Source: Bradyrhizobium sp. 149
Lineage (GTDB): Bacteria; Pseudomonadota; Alphaproteobacteria; Rhizobiales; Xanthobacteraceae
DNA length: 64,000 nt
NCBI RefSeq assembly: GCF_023073915.1
Contig: NZ_JADPKK010000012.1
Location: 248,001-312,000 of the forward strand
Direction of reading: 5' to 3'
Position numbers and translations under genes: made by a program. The notes beneath the pieces are model-generated. The model was not told the origin of the DNA. It saw only the letters and a list, made by a program, of their open reading frames with translations, and ran no database searches. The stretch's first letter is position 1, and each line of letters starts with the position of its first letter. Below are positions 1 through 8,277 of this stretch, piece after piece.

Positions 1-677
1 TAGTCTCTGCCGGCTTTGCCGCTGTCCTTCGTCCAATGGCCACTGATCAGTCCGCGCGCGAGCACGCCGTAAGCCGTGATGCCGATGCCGAGCTCGCGGC
101 AGGTCTTGAGGATATCGCGCTCGATGCCGCGCTCGATCAGCGAATATTCGATCTGGAGATCGACGATCGGATGCACGGCATGGGCGCGGCGGATGGTGTC
201 GGAGCCGACCTCGGACAGGCCGATATGCCTGATGTAGCCGGCCTTCACGAGATCGGCGAGGCCGCCGATGGTCTCCTCGATGGGCACATTCGGATCGAGC
301 CGCGCCGGGCGATAGATGTCGATATAGTCGGTGCCGAGGCGTTGCAGTGAATAGGCGAGGAAGTTTTTGGTCGCGGCCGGCCTCGTGTCCATTCCCGCGA
401 ATTCGCCGGCGGGACCACGCAGCGCGCCGAACTTCACGCTGATCTGGAGTTTTTCGCGTGAGACATCCTTCAGCGCCTCGCGAACCAGCATCTCGTTGTG
501 ACCCATCGCGTAGAAATCACCGGTGTCGAGCAGCGTGATGCCGGCGTCGAGCGCCGCGTGGATGGTGGTGATGCTCTCGCCGCGATCGGCGGGGCCATAG
601 ACTTCGGACATGCCCATGCAGCCGAGGCCGAGGGCGGAGACGGTGGGGCCGGTTGAACCGAGTTTGCGCTGTTCCAT
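1..677 (-). CDS. Aldo/keto reductase, C-terminus cut by window edge
   Basis: The frame starts at 677 (MEQRKLGSTGP) and runs off the left edge after about 225 residues; the family is usually near 330. D51, Y56 (LLDTGDFYAMG) and K82 (SVKFG) fit the Asp-Tyr-Lys part of the aldo/keto reductase catalytic set. The position that normally holds the fourth residue, a His after the YIDxY strand, reads RPARLDP, as I recall for the YakC/PLR-like branch of the family. It should reduce aldehydes or ketones with NADPH in the cytosol; the substrate is unknown. It is divergent from a LysR regulator across 113 bp, which suggests that this regulator controls it. Confidence 0.85.
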   Translation of the reverse strand, partial: MEQRKLGSTGPTVSALGLGCMGMSEVYGPADRGESITTIHAALDAGITLLDTGDFYAMGHNEMLVREALKDVSREKLQISVKFGALRGPAGEFAGMDTRPAATKNFLAYSLQRLGTDYIDIYRPARLDPNVPIEETIGGLADLVKAGYIRHIGLSEVGSDTIRRAHAVHPIVDLQIEYSLIERGIERDILKTCRELGIGITAYGVLARGLISGHWTKDSGKAGRD

Positions 678-734
678 GATGGCTCTCCTCGAAAGGCGGC
701 TGACTGCCGCGTGACAAGGCCAGATATGCTCCTG

Positions 735-791
735 CTCGATTGCGCCGATAAGATAGACAATCGAGAATAGCTTGTTCACAATGGCGAACAA
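735..791. promoter_or_regulatory. Candidate LysR operator region between divergent genes
   Basis: Two perfect inverted repeats lie in the 113 bp gap. The first is CTCGATTG at 735-742 with CAATCGAG at 758-765, a 15 bp spacer. The second is TTGTTC at 772-777 with GAACAA at 786-791, overlapping the regulator start codon. LysR proteins typically bind interrupted dyads in the shared promoter. The assignment to this regulator is inferred from position. Confidence 0.4.
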
Positions 792-1702
792 TGGTTGAGC
801 CTGATCTGCGCGATCTCGATGTCTTCGTGGCGGTCGCCCGCACCCGCAATTTCCGGCGTGCCGCGATCGAAATGCGTGTGTCCGTGTCGAGCCTTAGCCA
901 ACGTCTGCGAGACCTGGAGGAGCGCCTCGGCGTCCGTCTGATGAACCGCACCACCCGCAGCGTCGCCCTGACCGAGGCAGGCGAACTGCTGCTGTCGCGT
1001 GTGGCGCCGGCGCTGCGCGATGTCGGCGATGCGCTCGATCAGGTGCGGGGCCTGCGGGAGGTCGCCTCGGGCCGCCTGCGCATCAACGCGCCGCCGCCCG
1101 CGGTCGATCTCGTGCTGGCGCCGATGGCCGGGCCGTTTCTCGCAGCGTATCCGCAGGTCGATCTCGACATCGTCTCTGAGAGCGGCTTCGTCGACATCGT
1201 CAGCGCCGGCTTCGATGCCGGTGTGCGCTATGGCGAGCATCTCGCGCAGGACATGGTGGCGATCCCGCTGAGTGGCCCGCAGCGCTATGTCGTCGTCGCA
1301 TCGCCTGCCTACCTCGCGCGCCGCGGCAGGCCGAACCATCCGAAGGATCTGCTCGAGCATGATTGCATCCGCGCCCGCTATTCGAGCGGCGTCATGCACG
1401 ATCTGGAATTCGAGAAAGCCGGCCAGGTCGTGAAGGTCGATCCGCCCGCAAAGCTGATCTCGACGAATATGACCTTGGCCATGCAGGCCGCGCTCGACGG
1501 CGCCGGCATCTGGGCAACGATCGATGGCTATGTCGACGAAGCCCTGAAGTCCGGCGCCCTGATCAGCCTGATGGAAGATTGGTGCGAGCCGTTCCCGGGC
1601 CCGTTCCTGTATTATCCGAGCCGGCGGCAAACGCCGCCCGCGCTGCGCGCCTTCATCGATTTCGTCGCCGACTGGCGGAAGCGCGAAACGCGCAGATCCT
1701 AG
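791..1702 (+). CDS. LysR-family transcriptional regulator
   Basis: 303 residues, the normal LysR length. The N-terminus (about residues 5-65) is a LysR winged helix-turn-helix: LDVFVAVARTRNFRRAA, then SLSQRLRDLEERLGVRLMN, then TEAG. The rest (about 90-295) is a periplasmic-binding-protein-like effector domain. It resembles the group that regulates neighbouring oxidoreductases and lies head to head with an aldo/keto reductase, the likely target. No good Shine-Dalgarno precedes 791, and the start overlaps a dyad that could be its own operator. The effector cannot be told from sequence. Confidence 0.88.
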   Translation: MVEPDLRDLDVFVAVARTRNFRRAAIEMRVSVSSLSQRLRDLEERLGVRLMNRTTRSVALTEAGELLLSRVAPALRDVGDALDQVRGLREVASGRLRINAPPPAVDLVLAPMAGPFLAAYPQVDLDIVSESGFVDIVSAGFDAGVRYGEHLAQDMVAIPLSGPQRYVVVASPAYLARRGRPNHPKDLLEHDCIRARYSSGVMHDLEFEKAGQVVKVDPPAKLISTNMTLAMQAALDGAGIWATIDGYVDEALKSGALISLMEDWCEPFPGPFLYYPSRRQTPPALRAFIDFVADWRKRETRRS

Positions 1703-1768
1703 ATCCTCATGGTGGGGAGGCGCGAAGCGCCGTCTCGAATCATGCAAGGTCCGGCTCTCGCCCGCGGC

Positions 1769-1811
1769 CATCCTTCGAACGACCGCTGTGCGGTCTCCTC
1801 AGGATGAGGGG
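1769..1811. repeat. Short dispersed palindromic element (ATCCTTCG...CAGGATGAGG)
   Basis: Contains a 6 bp hairpin, GACCGC-TGT-GCGGTC at 1781-1795, flanked by ATCCTTCG and CCTCAGGATGAGG. I recall similar elements between genes in Bradyrhizobium. It sits between the convergent LysR and dehydrogenase genes, where it could also terminate transcription. Confidence 0.5.
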
Positions 1812-1841
1812 ACGAGTTCGTGGCGCGGGGAGATTAGAGAC

Positions 1842-2843
1842 TCAGAGCATGCTCGGCAGCACGCGATCCGGCGGCTTGTGCGCGTCGAGGAAGGTGCGGA
1901 TGTTGATGATCACCTTCTCGCCCATCTCGACGCGGCCCTCGATCGTGGCCGAGCCCATATGCGGCAGCAGCGTCACCTTGCCGGCCTTGGCGAGCCGCAC
2001 CAGCTTCGGGTTCACCGCGGGCTCGTGCTCGTAGACGTCGAGGCCGGCGCCGCCGATCTCGCCGCCTTCGATCAGCTTGATCAGCGTGTCCTCGTCGGTG
2101 ACCCCGCCGCGCGCGGTGTTGACGATGTAGGCGTCCTTGCGGATCAGCTTCAGCCGGCGCGCCGAGAGCAGATGATAGGTCGCCGGCGTGTGCGGACAGT
2201 TCACGGAGATGATGTCCATCCGCGCCAGCATCTGGTCGAGGCTTTCCCAATAGGTCGCGCCCAGCTCTTCGGCGATCTTCGGCGCCACGGGCCGGCGGTT
2301 GTGATAGTGGATCTGCAGGCCGAAGGCGCGGGCGCGGCGCGCGACCGCCTGGCCGATGCGGCCCATGCCGATGATGCCGAGGCGCTTTCCCCCGATGCGA
2401 TGACCGAGCATCCAGGTCGGCGACCAGCCGGGCCAGGGTTTTCCTTCCGTCAGGATCGAGGCGCCTTCGATCATGCGCCGCGGCACGGCGAGGATCAGCG
2501 CCATGGTCATGTCGGCGGTGTCTTCGGTCAGAACTTTTGGCGTGTTGGTGACGGTGATGCCGCGGGCGTGCGCGGCCTCGACATCGATGTTGTCGACGCC
2601 GTTGCCGAAATTCGCGATCAGTTTCAGCTTGCAGTCGGGCTGGTTGACGATGTCGGCGGAGATGTGATCGGTCACGGTCGGAACCAGCACGTCGGCGGTG
2701 CGCGCGGCTTCCGCGATCTGCTCGGCCGACATCGGCGTGTCGTCGAGATTGATCCGCGCGTCGAACAGCTCGCGCATCCGGGTCTCGATCGAGTCCGGAA
2801 GCTTGCGCGTCACCACGACGAGGGGCTTTTTCTTCACCGACAT
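1842..2843 (-). CDS. D-isomer-specific 2-hydroxyacid dehydrogenase
   Basis: 333 residues. The NAD(P)-binding Rossmann domain is inserted in the catalytic domain, with the motif GMGRIG at 159-164. The catalytic triad of the family is visible as R245 (NTARGG), E274 (YEHEP) and H295 (LLPHMGSAT). The overall pattern (FGNGVDNID near 79, TNTPKVLTEDTADMTMAL near 99) is that of glyoxylate/hydroxypyruvate reductases. It would reduce glyoxylate or hydroxypyruvate, or oxidise a D-2-hydroxyacid, in the cytosol. Residues R179-R180 of the strand-2 region (HNRRP) favour NADPH over NADH. Exact substrate is not resolved. Confidence 0.88.
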   Translation of the reverse strand: MSVKKKPLVVVTRKLPDSIETRMRELFDARINLDDTPMSAEQIAEAARTADVLVPTVTDHISADIVNQPDCKLKLIANFGNGVDNIDVEAAHARGITVTNTPKVLTEDTADMTMALILAVPRRMIEGASILTEGKPWPGWSPTWMLGHRIGGKRLGIIGMGRIGQAVARRARAFGLQIHYHNRRPVAPKIAEELGATYWESLDQMLARMDIISVNCPHTPATYHLLSARRLKLIRKDAYIVNTARGGVTDEDTLIKLIEGGEIGGAGLDVYEHEPAVNPKLVRLAKAGKVTLLPHMGSATIEGRVEMGEKVIINIRTFLDAHKPPDRVLPSML

Positions 2844-3169
2844 GTCCTGCCCTCATGAGGCGTTGCAAGCCGCCTCTGTCGCCAAAGGCCGGCCGTTGAG
2901 GCCTCATTAACCCGGTTGTTCGACACTGCCCTTGCCGTGTCGTCCCCGGCGTTTCCTTCAAGCTCTCCCGACATTTCCGGCCGGAAAATCGGGACAAACC
3001 GGTTGTTCAGATGTCCGTCCTCTCTAGCAGAAGGCCGGGCCAAGACAAGAACCACGGGCAAAGGGGCCGGGAACACCCGCCTGGGGCGGGTCAGGGGCGA
3101 CAGCGGCATGGTTTTGGAATTTTGGGGTCAGGGCCCGGCTTGGCCGGACCTTCGACAGGAGACGGGTTG
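2844..3169. other. Divergent intergenic region with dyad and direct repeat
   Basis: 326 bp between the dehydrogenase and the SH3 gene. It contains a 14 bp perfect palindrome TTTCCGGCCGGAAA at 2975-2988 inside a longer imperfect dyad (2968-2994, arms CCCGA/TCGGG). A 10 bp direct repeat CCGGTTGTTC occurs at 2912-2921 and 3000-3009, on either side of it. No convincing gene was seen. The arrangement could be an operator, but the protein is unknown. Confidence 0.35.
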
Positions 3170-3700
3170 ATGGCGTTGGGGCGTTTTTGTTCGGTGATGG
3201 CGCTCGTTTGCACCTGGTTGAGCGCTTCGGTCAGCCCCGGGTATTCGGCAAAGGACAGCACACCCCAGACTGCCTCGGGCCTCCCGGTGCCGCGCTACGT
3301 CAGCCTCAAATCGGATCACGTCAACGTCCGCGCCGGCCCGACCAAGGACAATGACGTCGCCTGGGTCTACACCCGCTCCGGCCTGCCGGTCGAAATCACC
3401 GCCGAGTTCGAGAACTGGCGCCGGGTGCGCGATTCCGAGGGCGCCGAGGGCTGGGTCTATCACTCGCTGCTGTCGGGCCGCCGTACCGCCGTCGTCACCA
3501 TGAAGCACAAGGACGATCTCGCACCGATCTACGACCGCGCCGATCCCGACAGCGCAGTTGCAGCCAGGCTCCAGGCCGGCGTCGTCACGCAGGTGAAGAA
3601 GTGCACCGCAAACTGGTGTCACGTCGTCGGCAACGGCTTTGACGGCTGGATCCAGCAAGAGCGCCTCTGGGGCGTCTACTCGGACGAGCAGGTGAACTGA
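3170..3700 (+). CDS. Secreted SH3-domain (SH3b) protein
   Basis: 176 residues from the ATG at 3170, chosen because an AGGAG lies at 3157-3161 and a signal peptide follows directly (MALGRFCSVMALVCTWLSAS, cleavage likely near residue 26). The mature part has two bacterial SH3-like repeats: one from about residue 43 (SLKSDHVNVRAGP, then GLPVEIT, then EGWVYHSLLSG) and a second from about 105 (LAPIYDRADPDSAVAARLQAG, ending GFDGWIQQ). Such proteins are periplasmic and are thought to bind peptidoglycan or other envelope ligands. Two cysteines (KKCTANWCHV) could pair. Function is not established. Confidence 0.85.
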   Translation: MALGRFCSVMALVCTWLSASVSPGYSAKDSTPQTASGLPVPRYVSLKSDHVNVRAGPTKDNDVAWVYTRSGLPVEITAEFENWRRVRDSEGAEGWVYHSLLSGRRTAVVTMKHKDDLAPIYDRADPDSAVAARLQAGVVTQVKKCTANWCHVVGNGFDGWIQQERLWGVYSDEQVN

Positions 3701-3730
3701 CATTGGGCGGGAGCGGAGCTGTTGCTCAAC

Positions 3731-3814
3731 CGTCATGCCCGGGCTTGTCCCGGGCATCCACGTACTTTCAGACCCAAGAACGTGGATGGCCGGGACAAGC
3801 CCGGCCATGACGAC
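3731..3814. repeat. Palindromic repeat family A, copy 1
   Basis: Two inverted arms of the type TCATGCCCGGGCTTGTCCC and GGGACAAGCCCGGCCATGA enclose about 35 bp containing CCACGTACT...AACGTGG. Other copies are at 6500, 34984, 55195 and a diverged one at 59205. It lies between the convergent SH3 and irr genes. Confidence 0.75.
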
Positions 3815-3838
3815 TAGATCAGCAGTTTAGGATCGATC

Positions 3839-4330
3839 TCAGCGCTTCTTGCGCAACCGCACGACCATGTCGATGCGGGCGATCTCGTAACCGGCGGGCA
3901 CCTCCGGCATCTTCGACAGCGCCAGATGCGGATCCTCGATGTCGACCAGCTCATGGCTGTTCTCGAGGTAGTAGTGATGGTGGGTCGTGACGTTGGTGTC
4001 GAAATAGGTCTTGGTGCCGTCGACGCTGACCTGACGGAGCAGGCCGGCATCGGTGAGCTGGTTCAGCGTGTTGTAGACGGTCGCGAGCGAGACCGGCACC
4101 TTGGCCAGCGTCGCTTCTTCGTAGAGCATTTCAGCTGTGAGGTGACGTGCACCCTTGCCGAACAGGAGCCAGCCCAGCGCCATTCGCTGGCGCGTCGGAC
4201 GAAGCCCTGCGGACTGAAGCATTTCGTTGACGTCGTGCCACGGGCAACCGGTCAAGGCCGGCTGGCGGCCCGACAGAAGGGCCGTGGAATGGACGTCGTC
4301 GTCGTGGCGGGTGGCGCTGTTTTCAGTCAT
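3839..4330 (-). CDS. irr: Iron response regulator Irr (Fur superfamily)
   Basis: 163 residues from the ATG at 4330; an in-frame upstream start at 4372 would lie inside the promoter and is rejected. The start places the haem-regulatory motif GCPWHDV at 28-34, with C29-P30, and the histidine triplet H117-H119 (TTHHHYYLE). These match the known positions in Bradyrhizobium japonicum Irr. The DNA-binding helix is LRPTRQRMALGWLL with SLATVYNTLNQLT. Irr is the global iron regulator in rhizobia: it accumulates under iron limitation, represses haem and iron-rich pathways, and is destroyed on haem binding delivered by ferrochelatase. Expression is probably repressed by Fur (see the operator at 4386-4408). 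Confidence 0.97.
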   Translation of the reverse strand: MTENSATRHDDDVHSTALLSGRQPALTGCPWHDVNEMLQSAGLRPTRQRMALGWLLFGKGARHLTAEMLYEEATLAKVPVSLATVYNTLNQLTDAGLLRQVSVDGTKTYFDTNVTTHHHYYLENSHELVDIEDPHLALSKMPEVPAGYEIARIDMVVRLRKKR

Positions 4331-4355
4331 TTCCAAAATCGGGCACGCGTGGACG

Positions 4356-4408
4356 CTATCTCTCTGCAACATATATGGAGAGATAGATGCAGATGCAAGT
4401 TTCTCGCA
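4356..4408 (-). promoter_or_regulatory. irr promoter with overlapping Fur-type hexamers and dyad
   Basis: On the minus strand a sigma70-like promoter reads TTGCAT (4393-4398), 17 bp, TATATG (4370-4375), giving a leader of about 30 nt. The hexamers TGCATC (4392-4397), TGCATC (4386-4391) and TGCGAG (4403-4408) overlap the -35. This resembles the direct-repeat hexamer site that B. japonicum Fur is reported to bind in the irr promoter (from memory). A separate 9 bp dyad, CTATCTCTC at 4356-4364 and GAGAGATAG at 4378-4386, spans the -10. Promoter and Fur binding are inferred. Confidence 0.65.
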
Positions 4409-4684
4409 ACTAGAGTGGTTCTAATTAGCCGGGAACCGGGCCGCCGCCCCGTCATTTTACCTTCATGAGAGCGCTTTGCTACCCGAAATGGCCTGTGTTA
4501 GAGAGCCCGCGGTTCCGCTTAACCGATTTTGACGCGGCCAAGCATTGAGGACCGCTCGCCATCCATCCGGATCCTTCGGTATTCTCGTCTTAATACAATG
4601 GCAACTGGCGTTGCTTTTCGAACAAGATGGGCCCCGTTTGCCGGAAACGCCGCCCAATCGGGGTTAGAACACAAAGGCTTCCGC

Positions 4685-5206
4685 ATGCTGAACAGGCGCA
4701 ACGGTTACGAATATGAAGATCTGCTGGCATGTGCCCGCGGCGAGATGTTCGGCCCCGGCAATGCGCAGTTGCCGCTGCCGCCGATGCTCATGTTCGACCG
4801 CATCACCGACATCAGCGAGACCGGCGGCGAATTCGGCAAGGGAGTGGTGCGCGCCGAGCTCGACGTGAAGCCCGACCTCTGGTTCTTCGGCTGCCACTTC
4901 AAGAACGATCCGGTGATGCCCGGCTGCCTCGGGCTCGATGCGCTGTGGCAAATGGTCGGCTTTTATCTGGGCTGGAGCGGCGGTGAAGGTCGCGGTCGCG
5001 CGCTTGGCCTGAACGAGCTGAAGTTCAGCGGCCAAGTGCTGCCCGAGGCCCGCAAGGTTGTGTACAACATCGATATCAAGCGCGTGATGCGTTCAAAGCT
5101 GGTGCTCGGTATCGCCGACGGATGGCTTTCGGTCGATGACCAGATTATCTATCGCGCGAAGGATCTGAAGGTCGGCCTGTTCAAGCAGGGCACGAGCCTG
5201 GGCTGA
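4685..5206 (+). CDS. fabA: 3-hydroxydecanoyl-ACP dehydratase/isomerase FabA
   Basis: 173 residues from ATG 4685, against 172 in E. coli. The in-frame start at 4529 would add 52 unconserved residues. Catalytic H71 ([14 protein letters not shown]) and D85 (CLGLDALWQ) align with E. coli H70 and D84. The enzyme dehydrates 3-hydroxydecanoyl-ACP and isomerises the trans-2 product to cis-3, the branch point for unsaturated fatty acids. It is 39 bp upstream of fabB, its obligate partner, and followed by fabI. The irr-fabA-fabB-fabI order is typical of Rhizobiales. Confidence 0.97.
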   Translation: MLNRRNGYEYEDLLACARGEMFGPGNAQLPLPPMLMFDRITDISETGGEFGKGVVRAELDVKPDLWFFGCHFKNDPVMPGCLGLDALWQMVGFYLGWSGGEGRGRALGLNELKFSGQVLPEARKVVYNIDIKRVMRSKLVLGIADGWLSVDDQIIYRAKDLKVGLFKQGTSLG

Positions 5207-5245
5207 GCGCATCACCACGAAGACAACGATTGAGGCGAGGCTGTC

Positions 5246-6469
5246 ATGAGGCGGGTTGTGGTCACCGGGATGGGCATTGTCTCTTCCATCGGAAGCAACA
5301 CCCAGGAAGTGCTTGCGAGCCTTCACGAGGCGAAGTCGGGCATTTCGCGGGCTGAGAAATATGCCGAACTCGGCTTCCGTTCGCAGGTGCAGGGTGCGCC
5401 GACGCTCGATGCTTCGACGGTGGTCGACCGCCGCGCCATGCGTTTCCTCGGTCAGGGCGCGGCGTGGAATCACGTCGCGATGGAACAGGCGATCCAGGAT
5501 TCCGGTCTGTCGCCTGACGAAATCTCCAACATCCGCACCGGCATCATCATGGGCTCCGGCGGCCCGTCCGCTCGCACCATCGTCGAGGCCGCCGACATCA
5601 CCCGTACCAAGGGGCCGAAGCGCGTCGGACCGTTTGCAGTGCCGAAGGCGATGTCCTCCACGGCCTCCGCGACGCTTGCGACCTGGTTCAAGATCAAGGG
5701 CGTGAACTATTCAATCTCGTCGGCCTGCGCCACGTCGAACCATTGCGTGGGCAACGCCTATGAGACGATCCAGATTGGCAAGCAGGACGTCATCTTTGCC
5801 GGCGGCTGCGAGGAGCTGGACTGGTCGCTGTCGGTGCTGTTCGACGCCATGGGCGCGATGTCCTCGAAGTACAACGACACGCCCGCCACGGCCTCGCGTC
5901 CCTACGACATCAACCGCGACGGCTTCGTGATTGCCGGCGGCGCCGGCGTGCTGGTGCTGGAAGAGCTCGAGCATGCCAAGGCGCGCGGCGCGCGCATTTA
6001 CGGCGAGATCGTCGGCTACGGCGCGACCTCCGACGGCTACGACATGGTCGCACCCTCCGGCGAGGGCGCCGAGCGCTGCATGCGCATGGCGATGTCGACG
6101 GTGAAGACCAAGGTCGACTACATCAATCCGCACGCGACATCGACGCCGGCCGGCGATCCGCCGGAGATCGACGCGCTCCGCAGGGTGTTCGGAAGCGGCG
6201 AGAAGTGCCCGCCGATCTCCGCGACCAAGGCGCTGACCGGTCACTCCCTGGGCGCAACTGGGGTGCAGGAAGCGATCTACTCGCTGCTGATGATGAACAA
6301 CGGTTTCATCTGCGAGAGCGCACACATCCAGGAGCTCGATCCCGCGTTCGCCGACATGCCGATCGTGCGCAAGCGCATCGATAATGTCAAAATCGGTACC
6401 GTGCTGTCGAACTCCTTCGGCTTCGGCGGCACCAATGCCACGCTGGTGTTCAGCCGCCTGGATGCGTGA
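5246..6469 (+). CDS. fabB: 3-oxoacyl-ACP synthase I FabB
   Basis: 407 residues, full length. The thiolase-fold condensing enzyme has the Cys-His-His set: C161 (SSACATSNH), H296 ([12 protein letters not shown]) and H333 (TGHSLGATG), with K328 (SATKAL). It elongates acyl-ACP with malonyl-ACP, and FabB specifically extends the cis-3-decenoyl-ACP made by FabA. The gene is probably co-transcribed with fabA (39 bp gap). Confidence 0.97.
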   Translation: MRRVVVTGMGIVSSIGSNTQEVLASLHEAKSGISRAEKYAELGFRSQVQGAPTLDASTVVDRRAMRFLGQGAAWNHVAMEQAIQDSGLSPDEISNIRTGIIMGSGGPSARTIVEAADITRTKGPKRVGPFAVPKAMSSTASATLATWFKIKGVNYSISSACATSNHCVGNAYETIQIGKQDVIFAGGCEELDWSLSVLFDAMGAMSSKYNDTPATASRPYDINRDGFVIAGGAGVLVLEELEHAKARGARIYGEIVGYGATSDGYDMVAPSGEGAERCMRMAMSTVKTKVDYINPHATSTPAGDPPEIDALRRVFGSGEKCPPISATKALTGHSLGATGVQEAIYSLLMMNNGFICESAHIQELDPAFADMPIVRKRIDNVKIGTVLSNSFGFGGTNATLVFSRLDA

Positions 6470-6499
6470 CATCCTTGCGGACGCGCTGGTAATTTTCTC

Positions 6500-6597
6500 C
6501 TCATGGCCGGGCTTGTCCCGGCCATCCCCGTCTTGGCACGTCTTGGCCCCGGCTTCGAAGGGCGTGGATGCCCGGGACAAGCCCGGCCATGACGACA
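6500..6597. repeat. Palindromic repeat family A, copy 2
   Basis: Arms TCATGGCCGGGCTTGTCCC and GGGACAAGCCCGGCCATGA enclose about 50 bp. It lies between fabB and fabI, inside an otherwise operon-like run, so a transcript through it would form a strong hairpin. This could set different levels for fabAB and fabI. Confidence 0.75.
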
Positions 6598-6616
6598 GCG
6601 GAAAGTGATCGAAACG

Positions 6617-7417
6617 ATGCAGGAATTGATGAAAGGCAAGCGCGGTCTGATCATGGGCATCGCCAATGATCATTCGATCGCCTGGGGCATGGCGAAGACG
6701 CTGCATGCCCACGGCGCCGAGCTCGCCTTCACCTTCCAGGGCGAGGCGCTGGGCAAGCGCGTCAAGCCGCTGGCGGAGCAGCTTGGCGTCGACATGGTGC
6801 TGCCCTGCGACGTCGAGGATATCGCCAGCGTCGATGCCACCTTCGCTGCGCTACGCGAGAAATGGGGCCGGCTGGACTTCGTGATCCACGCGATCGGCTT
6901 CGCCGACAAGAACGAGCTCAAGGGCCGTTACGCCGACACCAGCCGCGAGAACTTTTCCCGCACCATGGTCATCTCCTGCTTCTCCTTCACGGAAGTGGCA
7001 AAGCGCGCCGCCGAGCTGATGACGGAGGGCGGCAGCATGATCACGCTGACCTTCGGCGCCTCGATGCGCGCGATGCCGAACTACAACGTGATGGGCGTGG
7101 CCAAGGCGGCGCTGGAAGCATCGGTGCGCTATCTCGCCTCCGATTTCGGGCCGCGCGGCATCCGCGTCAACGCGATCTCCGCAGGCCCCATCCGCACGCT
7201 CGCCGGCTCGGGCATCGGTGAGGCGCGCGCGATGTTCGCCTTCATGCAAAAGCATTCGCCGCTCCGCCGCGGCGTCACGCTCGACGAGCTCGGCGGCTCG
7301 GCGCTGTATCTGTTGTCGGATCTCTCCGGCGGCGTGACCGGCGAGATCCATTATGTCGATTCCGGCTACAACATCGTCCTGATGCCGAAGCCTGATGATT
7401 TGAAGACGGAAGACTGA
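6617..7417 (+). CDS. fabI: Enoyl-ACP reductase FabI
   Basis: 266 residues from the ATG at 6617; a GTG at 6605 and an ATG at 6629 (preceded by AGGA) are alternatives. It is a short-chain dehydrogenase of the FabI type with the divergent nucleotide loop GLIMGIANDHSIAWG (10-24). The catalytic pair is Y156 and K163 (NYNVMGVAK). The residue equivalent to E. coli Y146 is F146 (TLTFGAS). It reduces the trans-2 double bond at the end of each elongation cycle using NAD(P)H and is the target class of triclosan. It lies downstream of fabAB, separated by a palindromic repeat. Confidence 0.95.
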   Translation: MQELMKGKRGLIMGIANDHSIAWGMAKTLHAHGAELAFTFQGEALGKRVKPLAEQLGVDMVLPCDVEDIASVDATFAALREKWGRLDFVIHAIGFADKNELKGRYADTSRENFSRTMVISCFSFTEVAKRAAELMTEGGSMITLTFGASMRAMPNYNVMGVAKAALEASVRYLASDFGPRGIRVNAISAGPIRTLAGSGIGEARAMFAFMQKHSPLRRGVTLDELGGSALYLLSDLSGGVTGEIHYVDSGYNIVLMPKPDDLKTED

Positions 7418-7424
7418 AGTGTGG

Positions 7425-7469
7425 GCATGATCTTTTCGGAAAACGGCTGCACACCTTCCCGGATCATGC
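7425..7469. repeat. Palindromic repeat family B, copy 1
   Basis: A 45 bp element that begins GCATGATC and ends GATCATGC, with TTTTCGGAAAAC inside. A second copy in the opposite orientation is at 33218-33262 with a few differences. Located between the convergent fabI and GST genes. Confidence 0.7.
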
Positions 7470-7470
7470 T

Positions 7471-8067
7471 CTAACCCGCCGCGATCTTCTCCGCGCGCTG
7501 GAACGCCGGCCTCGCCATGCAACGCGCGAGATAGGCGTCGAAGGCCGGCCGCGACGGCACCATCTTGAACAGGCGCACCGCAAAGTTCAGGCCTGATCCG
7601 ATCGTGATGTCGGCGGCCGAAAACTCCTCGCCGAGAATCCACGGCCCTTTCGCGAGCGCGGCTTCCAGGACGTCGAACACCTGCGTCGCGCTGCCCCAGG
7701 CGGCGGTCGAGGTCGGAATCTCGATCTTGGTGAAGATCTGGATGATGGCGGGCTCAATGCAGCCCGGCGAAAAGAACAGCCATTGCAGATAGCGCGCGCG
7801 CCGCGGATCGGCCACGTTTGGCGCAAGCCTCGTCGCGGGATAGCGGTCGGCGATGTAGGCGCAGATCGCGGCCGCTTCGCCCAGCGCGGCATCGCCGTCA
7901 CTGAGCGCCGGCACCTTGCCCATCGGATTGACCTTGAGGAAATCCGGCGCTTTCTGCGCACCGGTCGTAATGTCGGTCAATACGCGCTCATACGGCAGGC
8001 CACTCTCTTCCATCAGCCAGAGTGTCGTGAACGAGCGCGAGCGGGGCGACCAATAGAGCTTGATCAT
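7471..8067 (-). CDS. Glutathione S-transferase family protein
   Basis: 198 residues from ATG 8067 (MIKLYWSPRSRSFTTLW). The in-frame start at 8136 is rejected because it precedes the conserved beta-1 strand. Residues 1-78 form the thioredoxin-like domain with the cis-Pro glutathione site (MGKVPALSDGDAALGEAAAI); residues about 85-198 form the helical domain. S7 or S10-S12 are candidate thiolate-stabilising residues. It should conjugate glutathione to electrophiles or act as a related thiol enzyme in the cytosol. Substrate unknown. Confidence 0.85.
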   Translation of the reverse strand: MIKLYWSPRSRSFTTLWLMEESGLPYERVLTDITTGAQKAPDFLKVNPMGKVPALSDGDAALGEAAAICAYIADRYPATRLAPNVADPRRARYLQWLFFSPGCIEPAIIQIFTKIEIPTSTAAWGSATQVFDVLEAALAKGPWILGEEFSAADITIGSGLNFAVRLFKMVPSRPAFDAYLARCMARPAFQRAEKIAAG

Positions 8068-8277
8068 GGCAAGGAACCTTCCATCGGCGGGAGGTGAGCG
8101 AGGCGCATTTATCGCGGGTCTGCTTCGAAATCGCAACGCACTACGCCTAGGCGGACGCCGCGTTCCGCGAGCGGCATCTTGGTCAAATTGAATGAGTCTT
8201 GCAGACGGAGCGCGTCAGTCATCCTTGATAGCCGGGAAATCCCGATCGAGCCTGCGGACCGCCCCCGTAAGCACAAT

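Noticed and set aside
4331..4372. Irr start at 4372
   Set aside because: Would begin inside the predicted promoter/operator and shift the haem motif away from positions 29-30.
4529..4684. N-terminal extension of FabA from an upstream start
   Set aside because: Would add 52 residues not found in the family; the start at 4685 gives the standard 173.
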